A DNA stretch of 64,000 nt from Mesorhizobium muleiense (GCF_900099905.1 NZ_FNEE01000013.1:93108-157107); one strand, 5' to 3'. Positions 17,008-25,547 are shown, counted from the first letter of the stretch. Numbers and translations are program-made. Notes: generated by a model from the letters alone, not told the origin.

Positions 17008-17665
17008 AGCCGCCATTGGCCGCCAGCACGATCGCCGCGCGCAATTCCTCGAGGCCCTCGTTTTTTTCCGACGACGTGGCGAGGACGAACGGAAACGCCG
17101 CCGGCCGCTTCTTGATCTTCTGCAGTGTCTCTTCGACCAATCGCGGCACGCCGGCCGCCTTGATCTTGTCGGTCTTGGTCAGCACGATCTGATAGGACAC
17201 CGCCGCCTTGTCGAGCAGCGACAGCACTTCGTCGTCCTTGGCCTTGATGCCGTGGCGGGCGTCGATCAGCACGTAGACGCGCTTCAGGGTGACGCGGCCC
17301 TTGAGATAGTCGAAGACGAGTTTCGTCCAGTCGTCGACCTTTTCCTTGGGCGCAGTGGCGTAGCCGTAGCCCGGCATGTCGACCAGCGCCATCGGCGGCA
17401 GGTCGGCGCCTTCGCCGGAAAACCCGCCCGGAACGAAATAGTTGAGTTCCTGCGTCCGCCCTGGCGTATTGGACGTGCGCGCCAGTCCCTTCTGATTGAC
17501 CAGCGCGTTGATCAGCGACGATTTGCCGACATTCGAGCGGCCGGCAAAGGCGATCTCCGGCGGTCCTTCCGGCGGCAGGAACTTCATCGCCGGCACGCCG
17601 CGGATGAATATCCACGGCCGCGTGAACAGCTCGATGCCGATCACGGACTTGTTCAACGCGTTCAA
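17006..17665 (-). CDS. engB: Ribosome biogenesis GTPase EngB (YihA/YsxC)
   Basis: Essential-type GTPase involved in assembly of the large ribosomal subunit. G1 is GRSNVGKSSLI, G3 is DMPGYG and G4 is TKTDK, in a protein of about 219 residues. I choose TTG at 17665 as the start: a GGAGG box lies seven bases upstream and the codon overlaps the stop of the upstream acetyltransferase gene (TTGA), which implies coupled translation. Earlier in-frame starts would read through the acetyltransferase gene. Confidence 0.93.
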   Translation of the reverse strand: MNALNKSVIGIELFTRPWIFIRGVPAMKFLPPEGPPEIAFAGRSNVGKSSLINALVNQKGLARTSNTPGRTQELNYFVPGGFSGEGADLPPMALVDMPGYGYATAPKEKVDDWTKLVFDYLKGRVTLKRVYVLIDARHGIKAKDDEVLSLLDKAAVSYQIVLTKTDKIKAAGVPRLVEETLQKIKKRPAAFPFVLATSSEKNEGLEELRAAIVLAANGG

Positions 17666-18300
17666 ACCGCTGCCTCCAGAACAGAAATATCGGCGCCACG
17701 AATGGCATTGAGGTTGCGGCTGATCTTTTCCACCGGCCAATCCCACCACGCCGCCGCCAAAAGCCGCCGGATGGTCCTGTCGTCGAAACGCATCTTAACC
17801 ACCTTGGCCGCATTGCCGGCGACGATCGCATAGGGCGCCACGTCATGCGTCACCACCGACTTTGCCGCAACGATGGCGCCATGGCCGATCGCCACGCCGG
17901 GCAGGATCGCCGCTTCCATCCCGATCCATACATCATTGCCGATCACTGTGTCGCCGCGCAATTCCTTCGACCAGGTCGCCGGATCGAAACCCTCTTCCCA
18001 GCCATGACCGAAGATGTTGAACGGATAGGTCGAAAAGCCGGACATGGCATGATTGGCGCCGTTCATGATGAAGCGCGCGCCCTCGGCGATGGCGCAGAAC
18101 TTGCCGATGATCAGCCGGTCGCCGATGAATGGATAGTGATGAAGCACGCATCGCTCGGCGAATTTGTCCGGCCCGTCCGGATCGTCATAATAGGTGAAGT
18201 CGCCGATCTCGATGTTCGGCGCCGTGACCAGCCCCTTCAGGAAGCCGACGCGGCTATGCATCGGGATCGGGTGCTTGATGTTGGGGTTGGGTCCGATCAT
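17662..18300 (-). CDS. CatB/Vat-type xenobiotic O-acetyltransferase
   Basis: A 212-residue left-handed beta-helix acetyltransferase related to CatB chloramphenicol and Vat streptogramin acetyltransferases. The hexapeptide region (IGDFTYYDD, then IGKFCAIAEGARFIMNGANH with the presumed catalytic His, VIGNDVWIGMEAAILPGVAIGHGAIVAA) is complete. It lies between engB and yidC, which suggests a housekeeping rather than acquired resistance gene. Its stop overlaps the engB start by four bases. Confidence 0.88.
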   Translation of the reverse strand: MIGPNPNIKHPIPMHSRVGFLKGLVTAPNIEIGDFTYYDDPDGPDKFAERCVLHHYPFIGDRLIIGKFCAIAEGARFIMNGANHAMSGFSTYPFNIFGHGWEEGFDPATWSKELRGDTVIGNDVWIGMEAAILPGVAIGHGAIVAAKSVVTHDVAPYAIVAGNAAKVVKMRFDDRTIRRLLAAAWWDWPVEKISRNLNAIRGADISVLEAAV

Positions 18301-18433
18301 GGTCTGGCTCCATCGACGAAACAGCAGGTCAAATAGCGCGATCCGCCCGGCAGCACCGACCGCGTGCGCAGCGGATCATCCTTACCTGTTCATCGACGGG
18401 AACGCGCTCCTGAAACGACAGCGGAGCTTATAG

Positions 18434-18459
18434 GGCGCGGCGGCGTCTACCGCCGCGCC
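18434..18459. terminator. GC-rich hairpin between yidC and the acetyltransferase gene
   Basis: Perfect 10-bp arms GGCGCGGCGG (18434-18443) and CCGCCGCGCC (18450-18459) enclose a 6-base loop, 32 bp downstream of the yidC stop on the minus strand. There is no good T run, so it may attenuate rather than end transcription. Confidence 0.4.
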
Positions 18460-18490
18460 GGGCTTTCCTGGATTCGGCAGGCAGCGCCGT

Positions 18491-20314
18491 CTATTCCGCC
18501 GGCGACGGTTTCTTCCGGAACAGTGCGACCAGATTGTCCCACAATTCGATCTTGGCGCCCTGCCGCTTCATGATCACGCCTTGCTGGATGATCGAAAGCA
18601 GATTGTTCCAGGCCCAGTAGATGACGAGGCCGGCCGGAAAACCCGCCATCATGAACGTGAAGACCACCGGCATCCAGGTGAAGATCATGGCTTGCGTCGG
18701 GTCCGGCGGCGTCGGGTTCATGCGCATCTGCAGGAACATGGTCAGGCCCATGATCAGTGGCCAGACGCCGATCATCAACATATCCGGCAGCGCGATCGGG
18801 ATGAGGCCGAACAGGTTGAAGATCGAGGTCGGATCGGGCGCCGCCAGATCCTGAATCCAGCCGAAGAACGGTGCGTGCCGCATCTCGATGGTGATGTAGA
18901 GCACCTTGTAGAGCGCAAAGAAGACCGGGATCTGCAGCGCCACCGGCCAGCAGCCGGCGAGCGGATTGATCTTCTCGGTCTTGTAGAGCTCCATCATCGC
19001 CTGTTGCTGCTTCATCTTGTCGTCCGCGTATTTCTCGCGGATCTCGAGCATCTTGGGCTGCACCTTCTTCATGTTCGCCATCGACGCGTAGGACTTGTTG
19101 GCGAGCGGATAGAAGGCGGCCTTGACGACGACGGTGGTGGCCAGGATGGCCAGGCCGAAATTGCCGAAGAATTTGTACATCGTGTCAATCAGGTAGAACA
19201 TCGGCTTGGTGATCCAGATGAACCATCCCCAGTCGATCAAGCGGTCGAACAGCCTGATATTGCGGTCTTCGGCATAGGCGTTGACCTTGGCGACTTCCTT
19301 GGCGCCGGCGAAGATTTCGCTCTCGACCGTCGCCGACTGGCCGGCATCGACGGTGATCGGGTCGGTGAGGAAGTCGGCTTGGTAGCGCGGGCGGCCGTCC
19401 TCGAAATAGGCGTAACGCGGCTGGAACTGCTGCTTCTCGGTCGGCACCAGCGTCACCGCCCAGTATTTGTCGGTGATGCCCAACCAGCCATCGGTCGACT
19501 TGCTCGGCGTGAACTGCTTGTCCTCCTCGATCGACGAATATGTGTGTTCCTGCAGGCCTTCCGTGCCGGTGACGCCGATCAGCCCCTCATGCAGCACATA
19601 GATGCTGGCAACGGCAGGCTTGTCGAAACGCGTGACACGGCCGTAATTCGACAGCGTGACAGGAGCTGAACCCGAATTCTGCACCGTGTCCGAGACGGTG
19701 AACATGTAGTCGCCGTCGACGGAGAAGGTGCGCTTGAAGGTCAGGCCCTTGTCGTTGGTGAAGCTCAGCGTGACCGGGGTCGCCGGGGTCAGCGTCGCAT
19801 TGCCGTCGACGGTCCACGCCGTTTCCGGGCCCGGCACCGTGCCGGTCTTGTCGCTGCCGATAAAGCCGATCTCGGCATAGTAGCCCGTAGGCAGCGCTGC
19901 CGGGTTGAGCAGTTCGATCTCGGGCGAGTTCTTGTCGACCGTCAGCCTGTAGTGCTTGAGCTTGAGGTCGTCGAGACGGGCGCCGGTGAGATTGATCGAG
20001 CCCTCCAGGCTCGGCGTGTCGATCCTGACGCGCTCCGTCGACGCCAGCGCCTGCTCGCGGCTGGCCAGCGTCGTGCCGTCGGTTCCAGGTGCATTGGGTG
20101 CATTAGGAATGGCGCCTTGCTGCGGCACCGGCGTTTCGCTGCCGCCCGGACTGGCGGCTTCGGCCGCCTTCTTCTGCTCGGCTAGCCGCTGCTCTTCGAT
20201 ACGGGCCGCCTCGCGTTGCGCCTCGCTGTGCGGCAGCACGTAAAAATACTGCCAAAGCGACAGGATCAGCACCGACAGCGCGATGGTGATGAAGAAGTTC
20301 CGGTTGTTTTCCAT
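18491..20314 (-). CDS. yidC: Membrane protein insertase YidC
   Basis: Inserts and folds inner membrane proteins, alone or with SecYEG. At 607 residues it is the long Gram-negative form: an N-terminal membrane helix (about residues 7-27), a linker rich in Pro and Ala, a large periplasmic beta domain (to about residue 360), then the conserved five-helix core including KAAFYPLANKSYASMANMKK and MKQQQAMMELYK. It is 13 bp downstream of rnpA, in the usual rpmH-rnpA-yidC order. Confidence 0.97.
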   Translation of the reverse strand: MENNRNFFITIALSVLILSLWQYFYVLPHSEAQREAARIEEQRLAEQKKAAEAASPGGSETPVPQQGAIPNAPNAPGTDGTTLASREQALASTERVRIDTPSLEGSINLTGARLDDLKLKHYRLTVDKNSPEIELLNPAALPTGYYAEIGFIGSDKTGTVPGPETAWTVDGNATLTPATPVTLSFTNDKGLTFKRTFSVDGDYMFTVSDTVQNSGSAPVTLSNYGRVTRFDKPAVASIYVLHEGLIGVTGTEGLQEHTYSSIEEDKQFTPSKSTDGWLGITDKYWAVTLVPTEKQQFQPRYAYFEDGRPRYQADFLTDPITVDAGQSATVESEIFAGAKEVAKVNAYAEDRNIRLFDRLIDWGWFIWITKPMFYLIDTMYKFFGNFGLAILATTVVVKAAFYPLANKSYASMANMKKVQPKMLEIREKYADDKMKQQQAMMELYKTEKINPLAGCWPVALQIPVFFALYKVLYITIEMRHAPFFGWIQDLAAPDPTSIFNLFGLIPIALPDMLMIGVWPLIMGLTMFLQMRMNPTPPDPTQAMIFTWMPVVFTFMMAGFPAGLVIYWAWNNLLSIIQQGVIMKRQGAKIELWDNLVALFRKKPSPAE

Positions 20315-20327
20315 CGAAAGCCTTGGC

Positions 20328-20777
20328 CTATCGTGTTCCGCGCAGTCGGCGTGAGAGTTCGGCCTTTAACTGGCCGAACGGAATGGCAAGCACATCTTCG
20401 CGCCCGACGATGACATAGTCATTGCCTGGCTTCATGTCACCCGCGGCATGCGTGCGCACGGCTTCTCTCAGCCGCCGCCGGATGCGGTTGCGGACGACTG
20501 CGTTGCCGACCTTCTTGGTGACGGTGTAGCCGACGCGAGGCGCCGCTGCGTCGCTGCGGTCGAGAACCTCAACGAGAAAAAGCCGCCCGCGGCGCTTTTC
20601 GCCACGCCGGACGGCCAGGAATTCCGCGCGCTTCAGAAGCCGCTTGGGATGTGCTCCCACTGGCTTGCCGGTTGCGGGCAACGATCTCGTCTTCCGTTCA
20701 GGCGCTGAGCCGCTTGCGGCCGCGGTTGCGGCGGGCTGCGACGACGCCACGACCACCCTTGGTAGCCATGCGGGCAC
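20328..20777 (-). CDS. rnpA: Ribonuclease P protein component
   Basis: Protein subunit that helps RNase P RNA bind pre-tRNA. The diagnostic RNR-type motif is NAVVRNRIRRRLREAVR; the core begins near LLKRAEFLAVRRGEKRR. The start is unclear. The open frame extends to 20777 and so overlaps rpmH out of frame by 80 bases. TTG at 20681 and GTG at 20660 are alternatives that overlap or clear rpmH. Long rnpA frames overlapping rpmH are known from some bacteria (Thermus), so I give the longest form with caution. Confidence 0.92.
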   Translation of the reverse strand: MPAWLPRVVVASSQPAATAAASGSAPERKTRSLPATGKPVGAHPKRLLKRAEFLAVRRGEKRRGRLFLVEVLDRSDAAAPRVGYTVTKKVGNAVVRNRIRRRLREAVRTHAAGDMKPGNDYVIVGREDVLAIPFGQLKAELSRRLRGTR

Positions 20778-20832
20778 GAAAACCGTGCCGGCGTTTGCGG
20801 ACGAGTTTGGACGGTTGGTAGGTACGCTTCAT
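20698..20832 (-). CDS. rpmH: 50S ribosomal protein L34
   Basis: A 44-residue protein, MKRTYQPSKLVRKRRHGFRA at the start and ending RGRKRLSA, an unmistakable L34 sequence. It lies on the minus strand directly before rnpA in the conserved rpmH-rnpA-yidC cluster. It is too short to stand out by length and was found by reading the minus strand upstream of rnpA. Confidence 0.97.
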   Translation of the reverse strand: MKRTYQPSKLVRKRRHGFRARMATKGGRGVVAARRNRGRKRLSA

Positions 20833-21147
20833 TTGTTTTAATACCGCGGGGTGCGGCCCTTCTTGATTCTGTCACTGTGTAACAGGAGCTTTGCCCGGCC
20901 GGCTTTGGCGCGATCGAAACCGCGCCGGGACGAATGGCCCGAGCGTGAGCGGGCTTATAGAAAGAAGGGTTTTGGAAGTCAATCCGGGGCCGACACCGGC
21001 CCCGACATTCCGGCGTCTCGGGCCAACGGCTGGCGTGTGGCCGAGGTCTGGGCGGTCTTATCCCTGATTGGGACGAAGGATGAAATTGGCAAAAAAGCCG
21101 CAATAGCCTAATCTTGGCCGATCAAGTGATCGTGAAGAAAAAGCAGC
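20833..21147. other. Intergenic region between rpmH and the sensor kinase
   Basis: Divergent promoter region of 315 bp without a gene. It contains a 7-bp inverted repeat CGGGGCC/GGCCCCG (20985-20991 and 20998-21004). The rpmH promoter must lie here on the minus strand; I could not fix -35 and -10 boxes with confidence. Confidence 0.4.
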
Positions 21148-22635
21148 ATGAGTGAAATCCCATCCGCGGACGAAAGCACCGATCGGGCGACCGCAGCCGC
21201 CCGCAGGGTGCCGTTGTCGCGTGGATTGTCGACAAAGCTCCTGCTGCTCACCATCGTCTTCGTGCTCCTGGCCGAGGTCCTCATCTTTCTGCCCTGGATC
21301 GCCAGCTACCGGCTGAGCTGGCTGAAAGAGCGGCTGAGCACCGCCGCGGCCGTCTCGATCGTGCTGGTGCAGGGAGAGCCCGCCTCGCTGTCGCGCGCTG
21401 CCCAGAACGATGTGCTGATGGCGATCGGCGCCAAGGCGATCGCCGTGCGCGACGGCGGTGTCTCGCGGCTTCTGGTGGTGGCTGAGATGCCGCCGCACGT
21501 CGACGAGCATATCGACATTGCCAATGTCGGCCTGATCGAGGGCATGACCGGCGCCTTGGACACGCTGTTGTTCGGCGGCGAGCGGATGCTGCGCGTTTTC
21601 GGGCCAGTCGGCGACAGCGACAAGGAATTCGAGCTGATCATGCCCGACTACAGCCTGCGCAATGCCATGCTCATCTATTCGCGCAACGTCGCCTTCGTCT
21701 CGCTGCTGATCTCGCTGTTCACCGCCATGCTGGTCTATGCCGCCATAGACCTGATCATGATCGGCCCGATCCGGACGATGACGCGCTCGATGCTGGCCTT
21801 CTCCGAGGCTCCCGACGACCCCGGGCGGATCATCCGCCCTGCTGCCCGCGCCGACGAAATCGGCGTTGCCGAGCGCGAGCTCTCGCAGATGCAGGAGCGG
21901 CTGCAAAAGATGCTCTCCGAGCAGAAGCATCTCGCCGACCTTGGCCTCGCCGTGTCGAAGATCAACCATGACATGCGCAATATCCTGGCGTCGGCGCAGC
22001 TGATGTCGGACCGTCTGCGCCAGGTCAAGGACCCGACCGTGCAGGCCTTTGCGCCAAAACTGCTGCGCGCGCTCGATCGTGCCGTATCCTATTCGGAAGG
22101 TGTGCTTGCCTATGGCCGGACCCAGGAGCCGCCGCCCTCGCGCCGCAGGCTCAGGCTGCGCCAGCTGGTCGATGACGTCCACGGCCTGCTCGACACCGAA
22201 GGCGGCATAGAATTCGTCAATGCCGTCGATCTGGCTTTCGAGGTGGATGCCGATTCCGATCAGCTTTTTCGCGTGCTCACCAATCTTTGCCGCAACGCCG
22301 TCCAGGCGATGGCGGCGGACGCGGAAAGCGCGGTGGTGCGTCGGTTGTCGGTGTCGGCCGAGCGCGTCGGCAGCGTCAGCCGCATCACCGTCACCGACAC
22401 CGGCCCCGGCCTGCCGCCGAAGGCGCGCGAGAATTTGTTTGCGGCGTTCCGCGGCTCGGCCCGCAGCGGTGGCACCGGCCTTGGCCTGGCAATCGCCTAC
22501 GAACTGATCCGCGCCCATGGCGGCACGGTGGAGCTTGTCGAAAGCAGAGGCGGCCGCACCACATTCGCGGTCACCATTCCCGACCAGCCGGTCCGGCTCG
22601 ACCAGGCCCGCAACGGCCTGCGCCGTCCCGCCTGA
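21148..22635 (+). CDS. Membrane sensor histidine kinase
   Basis: A 495-residue two-component sensor kinase. A first membrane helix (about 31-54) and a second (about 172-200) flank a periplasmic sensor domain of about 115 residues. A HAMP-like linker follows, then a phosphoacceptor helix with the His in KINHDMRNILA. The ATPase domain shows the N box NLCRNAVQAM, G1 DTGPGLP and G2 GGTGLGLAIAYELIRAHGG. The H box variant HDMRN is typical of alphaproteobacterial HWE-unrelated kinases. No partner response regulator is adjacent, so its target is unknown. Confidence 0.92.
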   Translation: MSEIPSADESTDRATAAARRVPLSRGLSTKLLLLTIVFVLLAEVLIFLPWIASYRLSWLKERLSTAAAVSIVLVQGEPASLSRAAQNDVLMAIGAKAIAVRDGGVSRLLVVAEMPPHVDEHIDIANVGLIEGMTGALDTLLFGGERMLRVFGPVGDSDKEFELIMPDYSLRNAMLIYSRNVAFVSLLISLFTAMLVYAAIDLIMIGPIRTMTRSMLAFSEAPDDPGRIIRPAARADEIGVAERELSQMQERLQKMLSEQKHLADLGLAVSKINHDMRNILASAQLMSDRLRQVKDPTVQAFAPKLLRALDRAVSYSEGVLAYGRTQEPPPSRRRLRLRQLVDDVHGLLDTEGGIEFVNAVDLAFEVDADSDQLFRVLTNLCRNAVQAMAADAESAVVRRLSVSAERVGSVSRITVTDTGPGLPPKARENLFAAFRGSARSGGTGLGLAIAYELIRAHGGTVELVESRGGRTTFAVTIPDQPVRLDQARNGLRRPA

Positions 22636-22800
22636 TCCTCGCCCGTCTGATCCTCTCCCTCTGGTCGCTCCAGGGCACGAACAACAAAACTTTTGCCGGA
22701 TCGGCTTGCTTTTCGCAAATGCAGTCGCTAGGGAACACCTCACATCGCGGCCGGTCGTTTAAGGACCGGATCGGGGGCCATTCAAAGCATGGCCTGTTGC

Positions 22801-22877
22801 GCGCCCGTAGCTCAGCTGGATAGAGCACCAGACTACGAATCTGGGGGTCAGGAGTTCGAATCTCTTCGGGCGCGCCA
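22801..22877 (+). tRNA. tRNA-Arg (anticodon ACG)
   Basis: A 77-nt cloverleaf with acceptor stem GCGCCCG/CGGGCGC, D arm with AGCTCAGCTGGATAGAGC, anticodon stem CCAGA/TCTGG around loop CTACGAA (anticodon ACG), T arm with the GTTCGAATC loop, and an encoded CCA end. The A34 is expected to be edited to inosine. The 3' part of this gene is duplicated at 41666-41710, marking it as the attachment site of an integrated element. Confidence 0.97.
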
Positions 22878-22879
22878 AT
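22844..22879. repeat. Left attachment repeat (tRNA-Arg 3' end)
   Basis: These 36 bases, covering the variable loop, T arm, acceptor 3' strand and CCA plus two bases, are repeated exactly at 41675-41710 in the same orientation. This is the normal arrangement of attL/attR for elements that integrate into tRNA genes. The functional tRNA is on this side. Confidence 0.85.
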
Positions 22880-22905
22880 AATCTCAATCAGTTAGCGGCG
22901 CGACA

Positions 22906-22929
22906 GCGTTTCAAATCGGTTTTTGAAAC
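22906..22929. terminator. Hairpin after tRNA-Arg
   Basis: Perfect 9-bp arms CGTTTCAAA (22906-22914) and TTTGAAACG (22921-22929), with a T run about 18 bases later, 29 bases after the tRNA. It could end transcription of the tRNA on the plus strand. It belongs to the island side of the junction. Confidence 0.4.
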
Positions 22930-23029
22930 GGTTTTGAACGGCCGGTTGCTTTTTTGTGTGATTTCGCGCGAGTGGCACGTCAGGAACCCGACGCTGGCGC
23001 GGCGGAGGCGGGCGCATCCGAGGCGACGT

Positions 23030-24277
23030 TCAACTGCTTCGTCCGGCATGACCTTCGCGCATCATGCAAGCGACCACGGTACCGGACAGGAAAGTGAGGG
23101 CGGCGATCGAGGCAATCGCCCACGCCAGGCCGAAGAAGTCGGCGATCAGTCCCGCCGAGAGGGCACCGATCGCGTAGCCGAGATCGCGCCAGAAGCGGTA
23201 GACGCTGAGCGAGCGGGCGCGCCATGAAGGATGCGACGCATCCGATACCGCGGCGATCAGGCTCGGATAGACCATCGCCGTGCCAAGTCCTAGCAGGAGG
23301 CTCGCCACCAGCCACCAGCCGAAATTCGCGGTCAGCGCCGTGAGAAAGAGCGCCGCCGCCTGCACCCACATGCCGGCGACGATCAGGCCCTTGCGGCCCC
23401 AGCGGTCGCTGAGCGGTCCCGTCACGACCTGCAGCACACCCCAGGTGACGGGATAGACGGCCTTCAGAATGCCGATGCGCTCCACGCCAAGCCCGCCGGC
23501 TGCGAAGAAGAGCGGAAAGATGCCCCAGCTCATGCCGTCATTGAGGTTGTTCACCAAACCGGCCTGCGAAGCGGCAAAGAGGTTGCGATCCCGAAAAGAG
23601 GTCAACGCAAAGACCTCGCGGAAGGAAAGGGGTGATGCCTCGCGCGGATGGTTCGCCAGTTCCGCACGCACATGATCGCGCGTGTCGCGCACGAGCAGGA
23701 TCGAGAGCACCGTGCCCACCACCGCGTAGCCGACGCCGAGATAGATCGGGATTGGTCGCAGACCGTAGCGGCTGGCGAGATAGCCGGTGAGGAAGGCGGT
23801 GATCCCGACTGCGAGGTAACCGGCAAACTCGTTGAGCCCTACGGCGAGGCCACGCCCCTTCGGGCCGACAAGGTCGACCTTCATGATGACGGTCATCGAC
23901 CAGGCGAAGCCCTGGCTGATGCCAAGCAGCGCGTTGGCGGCGATGACCCAGTTCCAGTCTGGCGCCCAAATGATCATGAAGGGCACCGGCAGGCCGAACA
24001 GCCAGCCGATAACCAGCACGCGCTTGCGCCCCCATTTGTCGGCGAGCTGTCCGGAGACAAGGTTGGCCAGCGCCTTAACGACGCCGAAGCTGACGATGAA
24101 GGAGACGACCAGCGTGGTCGAGGCGAGCCCGAATTCCTCTGAGCCGATCAACGGCACGACGGTGCGTTCGATGCCGACCATGCCGCCGACGAATGCATTG
24201 ATAAGCACAAGCAGCGCGAACTGCCGCCAGTTGGCCTTGAGACCGAGGCTCACTGCTGGCGCCGCGATCGTTGTCAT
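23030..24277 (-). CDS. MFS transporter (12-helix)
   Basis: A 415-residue major facilitator. The early GGMVGIERTVVPLIG and the loop motif LVSGQLADKWGRKRVLVIG (motif A type) are characteristic, and a second motif A copy (GPLSDRWGRKGLIV) lies in the C-terminal half. The substrate is not evident. It is divergent from an ArsR-rhodanese regulator with a CATTCAA/TTGAATG palindrome between, so that regulator probably controls it. It is the first gene of the island after the tRNA. Confidence 0.9.
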   Translation of the reverse strand: MTTIAAPAVSLGLKANWRQFALLVLINAFVGGMVGIERTVVPLIGSEEFGLASTTLVVSFIVSFGVVKALANLVSGQLADKWGRKRVLVIGWLFGLPVPFMIIWAPDWNWVIAANALLGISQGFAWSMTVIMKVDLVGPKGRGLAVGLNEFAGYLAVGITAFLTGYLASRYGLRPIPIYLGVGYAVVGTVLSILLVRDTRDHVRAELANHPREASPLSFREVFALTSFRDRNLFAASQAGLVNNLNDGMSWGIFPLFFAAGGLGVERIGILKAVYPVTWGVLQVVTGPLSDRWGRKGLIVAGMWVQAAALFLTALTANFGWWLVASLLLGLGTAMVYPSLIAAVSDASHPSWRARSLSVYRFWRDLGYAIGALSAGLIADFFGLAWAIASIAALTFLSGTVVACMMREGHAGRSS

Positions 24278-24426
24278 GCGGCACCGGCATTGATGGCTCG
24301 GGTGCGTGCGGCCATCACTACATCAATCCCGTTCGGGAGCCGTCAGAGCCGGAGCCAAGGCTGCTAAGCGATTGAAGGGGCTTCTCGGCCACGGACTTGT
24401 CTCCTCGGGGGCCGTGTGATACGCAT

Positions 24427-24448
24427 CATTCAATAATTATGTTGAATG
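24427..24448. promoter_or_regulatory. Operator of the ArsR-rhodanese gene
   Basis: The inverted repeat CATTCAA (24427-24433) and TTGAATG (24442-24448), 8-base spacer, lies directly before the regulator start. Its size and AT-rich centre are typical of ArsR-family binding sites, and it may cover the promoter of the regulator and of the divergent MFS gene. Confidence 0.6.
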
Positions 24449-24455
24449 AACTAGC

Positions 24456-25130
24456 GTGGCTGCTACCCTGATGTCAATCCGCAATCCGAAGCAGGCACTT
24501 TACGAGCAGTTCGCGGTTGTCGCGAAGGCTCTGGGCAATCCGCAGAGGCTGGAACTGATCGAGCAACTCGCGCAGGGTCCGCGCAGCGTGGAAGCCTTGG
24601 CCGCCAAGCTTGCGCGTCCGGTGGCGAATGTCTCGCAGCATCTCCAGGCGATGCGCCGCGCCGGACTGGTGACGTCAGAGCGCGATGGCAAGTTCGTCAA
24701 TTACAGGCTCGCGGATGAAAGCGTGCTCGGAGCATTCGCCTCCATTCGAGTCGTTGCCGAGCGGCATTCGGCCGAGGTCGAACGGATCGTGAGGGGCTAT
24801 TTCGACCGGCGCGACGATATGGAGCCTGTGTCCCGGGAAGAGCTGGCCGCGCGAATGAAAGACGGGCTCGTTACAGTCATCGACGTCCGACCGCCCGATG
24901 AGTTTGCGCTCGGACATCTGCCCGGCGCGATCAACGTCCCCCTCGGCCAACTGGAACAGCGGTTGTCCGACCTCGAGGCGAAGCCCGAGATCGTCGCCTA
25001 CTGCCGCGGACCGTGGTGCGTGATGTCGTTCGAGGCGGTCGCATTGCTGCGTGAGCACGGCTTCAACGCACGCCGCATGGAAGATGGCCTGCCCGAATGG
25101 CGTGACGCGGGCTTAGCTGTCGAGGCTTGA
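24456..25130 (+). CDS. ArsR regulator fused to a rhodanese domain
   Basis: A 224-residue two-domain protein. Residues about 10-100 form an ArsR winged helix (GNPQRLELIEQLAQGPRSVE, then ARPVANVSQHLQAMRRAGLV). Residues about 120-220 form a rhodanese domain with DVRPPDEFALGHLPGAINVP and an active-site loop YCRGPWCVMS containing the candidate persulfide Cys. Such fusions sense reactive sulfur or oxidants and control transporters or sulfur enzymes. GTG at 24456 or ATG at 24471 may start it; neither has a clear ribosome-binding site. Confidence 0.9.
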   Translation: MAATLMSIRNPKQALYEQFAVVAKALGNPQRLELIEQLAQGPRSVEALAAKLARPVANVSQHLQAMRRAGLVTSERDGKFVNYRLADESVLGAFASIRVVAERHSAEVERIVRGYFDRRDDMEPVSREELAARMKDGLVTVIDVRPPDEFALGHLPGAINVPLGQLEQRLSDLEAKPEIVAYCRGPWCVMSFEAVALLREHGFNARRMEDGLPEWRDAGLAVEA

Positions 25131-25204
25131 TCGACCTCAACTTCAAAGTCAGTCACCCGCCCCTCATTCGCTGGGTCCTTTTTGCCGTAGCAAGGTTGAC
25201 ACAT

Positions 25205-25244
25205 CACGTTAGTCCGTGCTAACGCGTTAGTGGTGACTAACGTG
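25205..25244. promoter_or_regulatory. Nested palindromes at the ArsR start
   Basis: Outer arms CACGTTAGTC (25205-25214) and GACTAACGTG (25235-25244) are perfect. Inside lies the 12-bp palindrome CTAACGCGTTAG (25219-25230). All share the half-site GTTAG/CTAAC. They overlap the predicted start of the following ArsR gene, as expected for strong autorepression. Confidence 0.7.
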
Positions 25245-25544
25245 AACAACAGCTGGACCGCCTTGGGCGACCCCACCAGGCGCACGATCTTCGAACTCTT
25301 GGTCGAGCATCCGCGTTCGGTTACCGAGTTGGCGCGTGCCCTGCCGGTGACCCGGTCGGCGGTCTCGCAGCATCTGAAGGTGTTGAAAGAGGCAGGGCTC
25401 GTGGCTGCCACGCCGGACGGCAAGCACCGCATCTACCGCGTCGAACCCGACGGGCTGGCGGCGCTTCGCACGGAGCTGGATCGGTTCTGGGTAAAGACGC
25501 TCGCTGCCTTCAAGCAAGCTGTCGAACAACCGCGAAAGGAGTGA
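25242..25544 (+). CDS. ArsR family transcriptional regulator
   Basis: A winged-helix regulator of about 100 residues: ALGDPTRRTIFELLVEHPRS, then RSAVSQHLKVLKEAGLV and the wing GKHRIYRVEPDG. No metal-binding Cys is present in the recognition helix, so it is not a classical arsenic sensor. GTG at 25242 is chosen because GTG codons at 25230 and 25233 lie within the palindromic operator. It precedes an SRPBCC gene by only 3 bp; this regulator-AHSA1 pair is common in rhizobia and is usually co-transcribed. Confidence 0.88.
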   Translation: MNNSWTALGDPTRRTIFELLVEHPRSVTELARALPVTRSAVSQHLKVLKEAGLVAATPDGKHRIYRVEPDGLAALRTELDRFWVKTLAAFKQAVEQPRKE

Positions 25545-25547
25545 ACT

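Noticed and set aside
21058..22743. A 561-codon minus-strand frame opposite the sensor kinase
   Set aside because: Its composition is that of antisense sequence and it covers intergenic DNA at both ends; the plus strand has all histidine kinase motifs.
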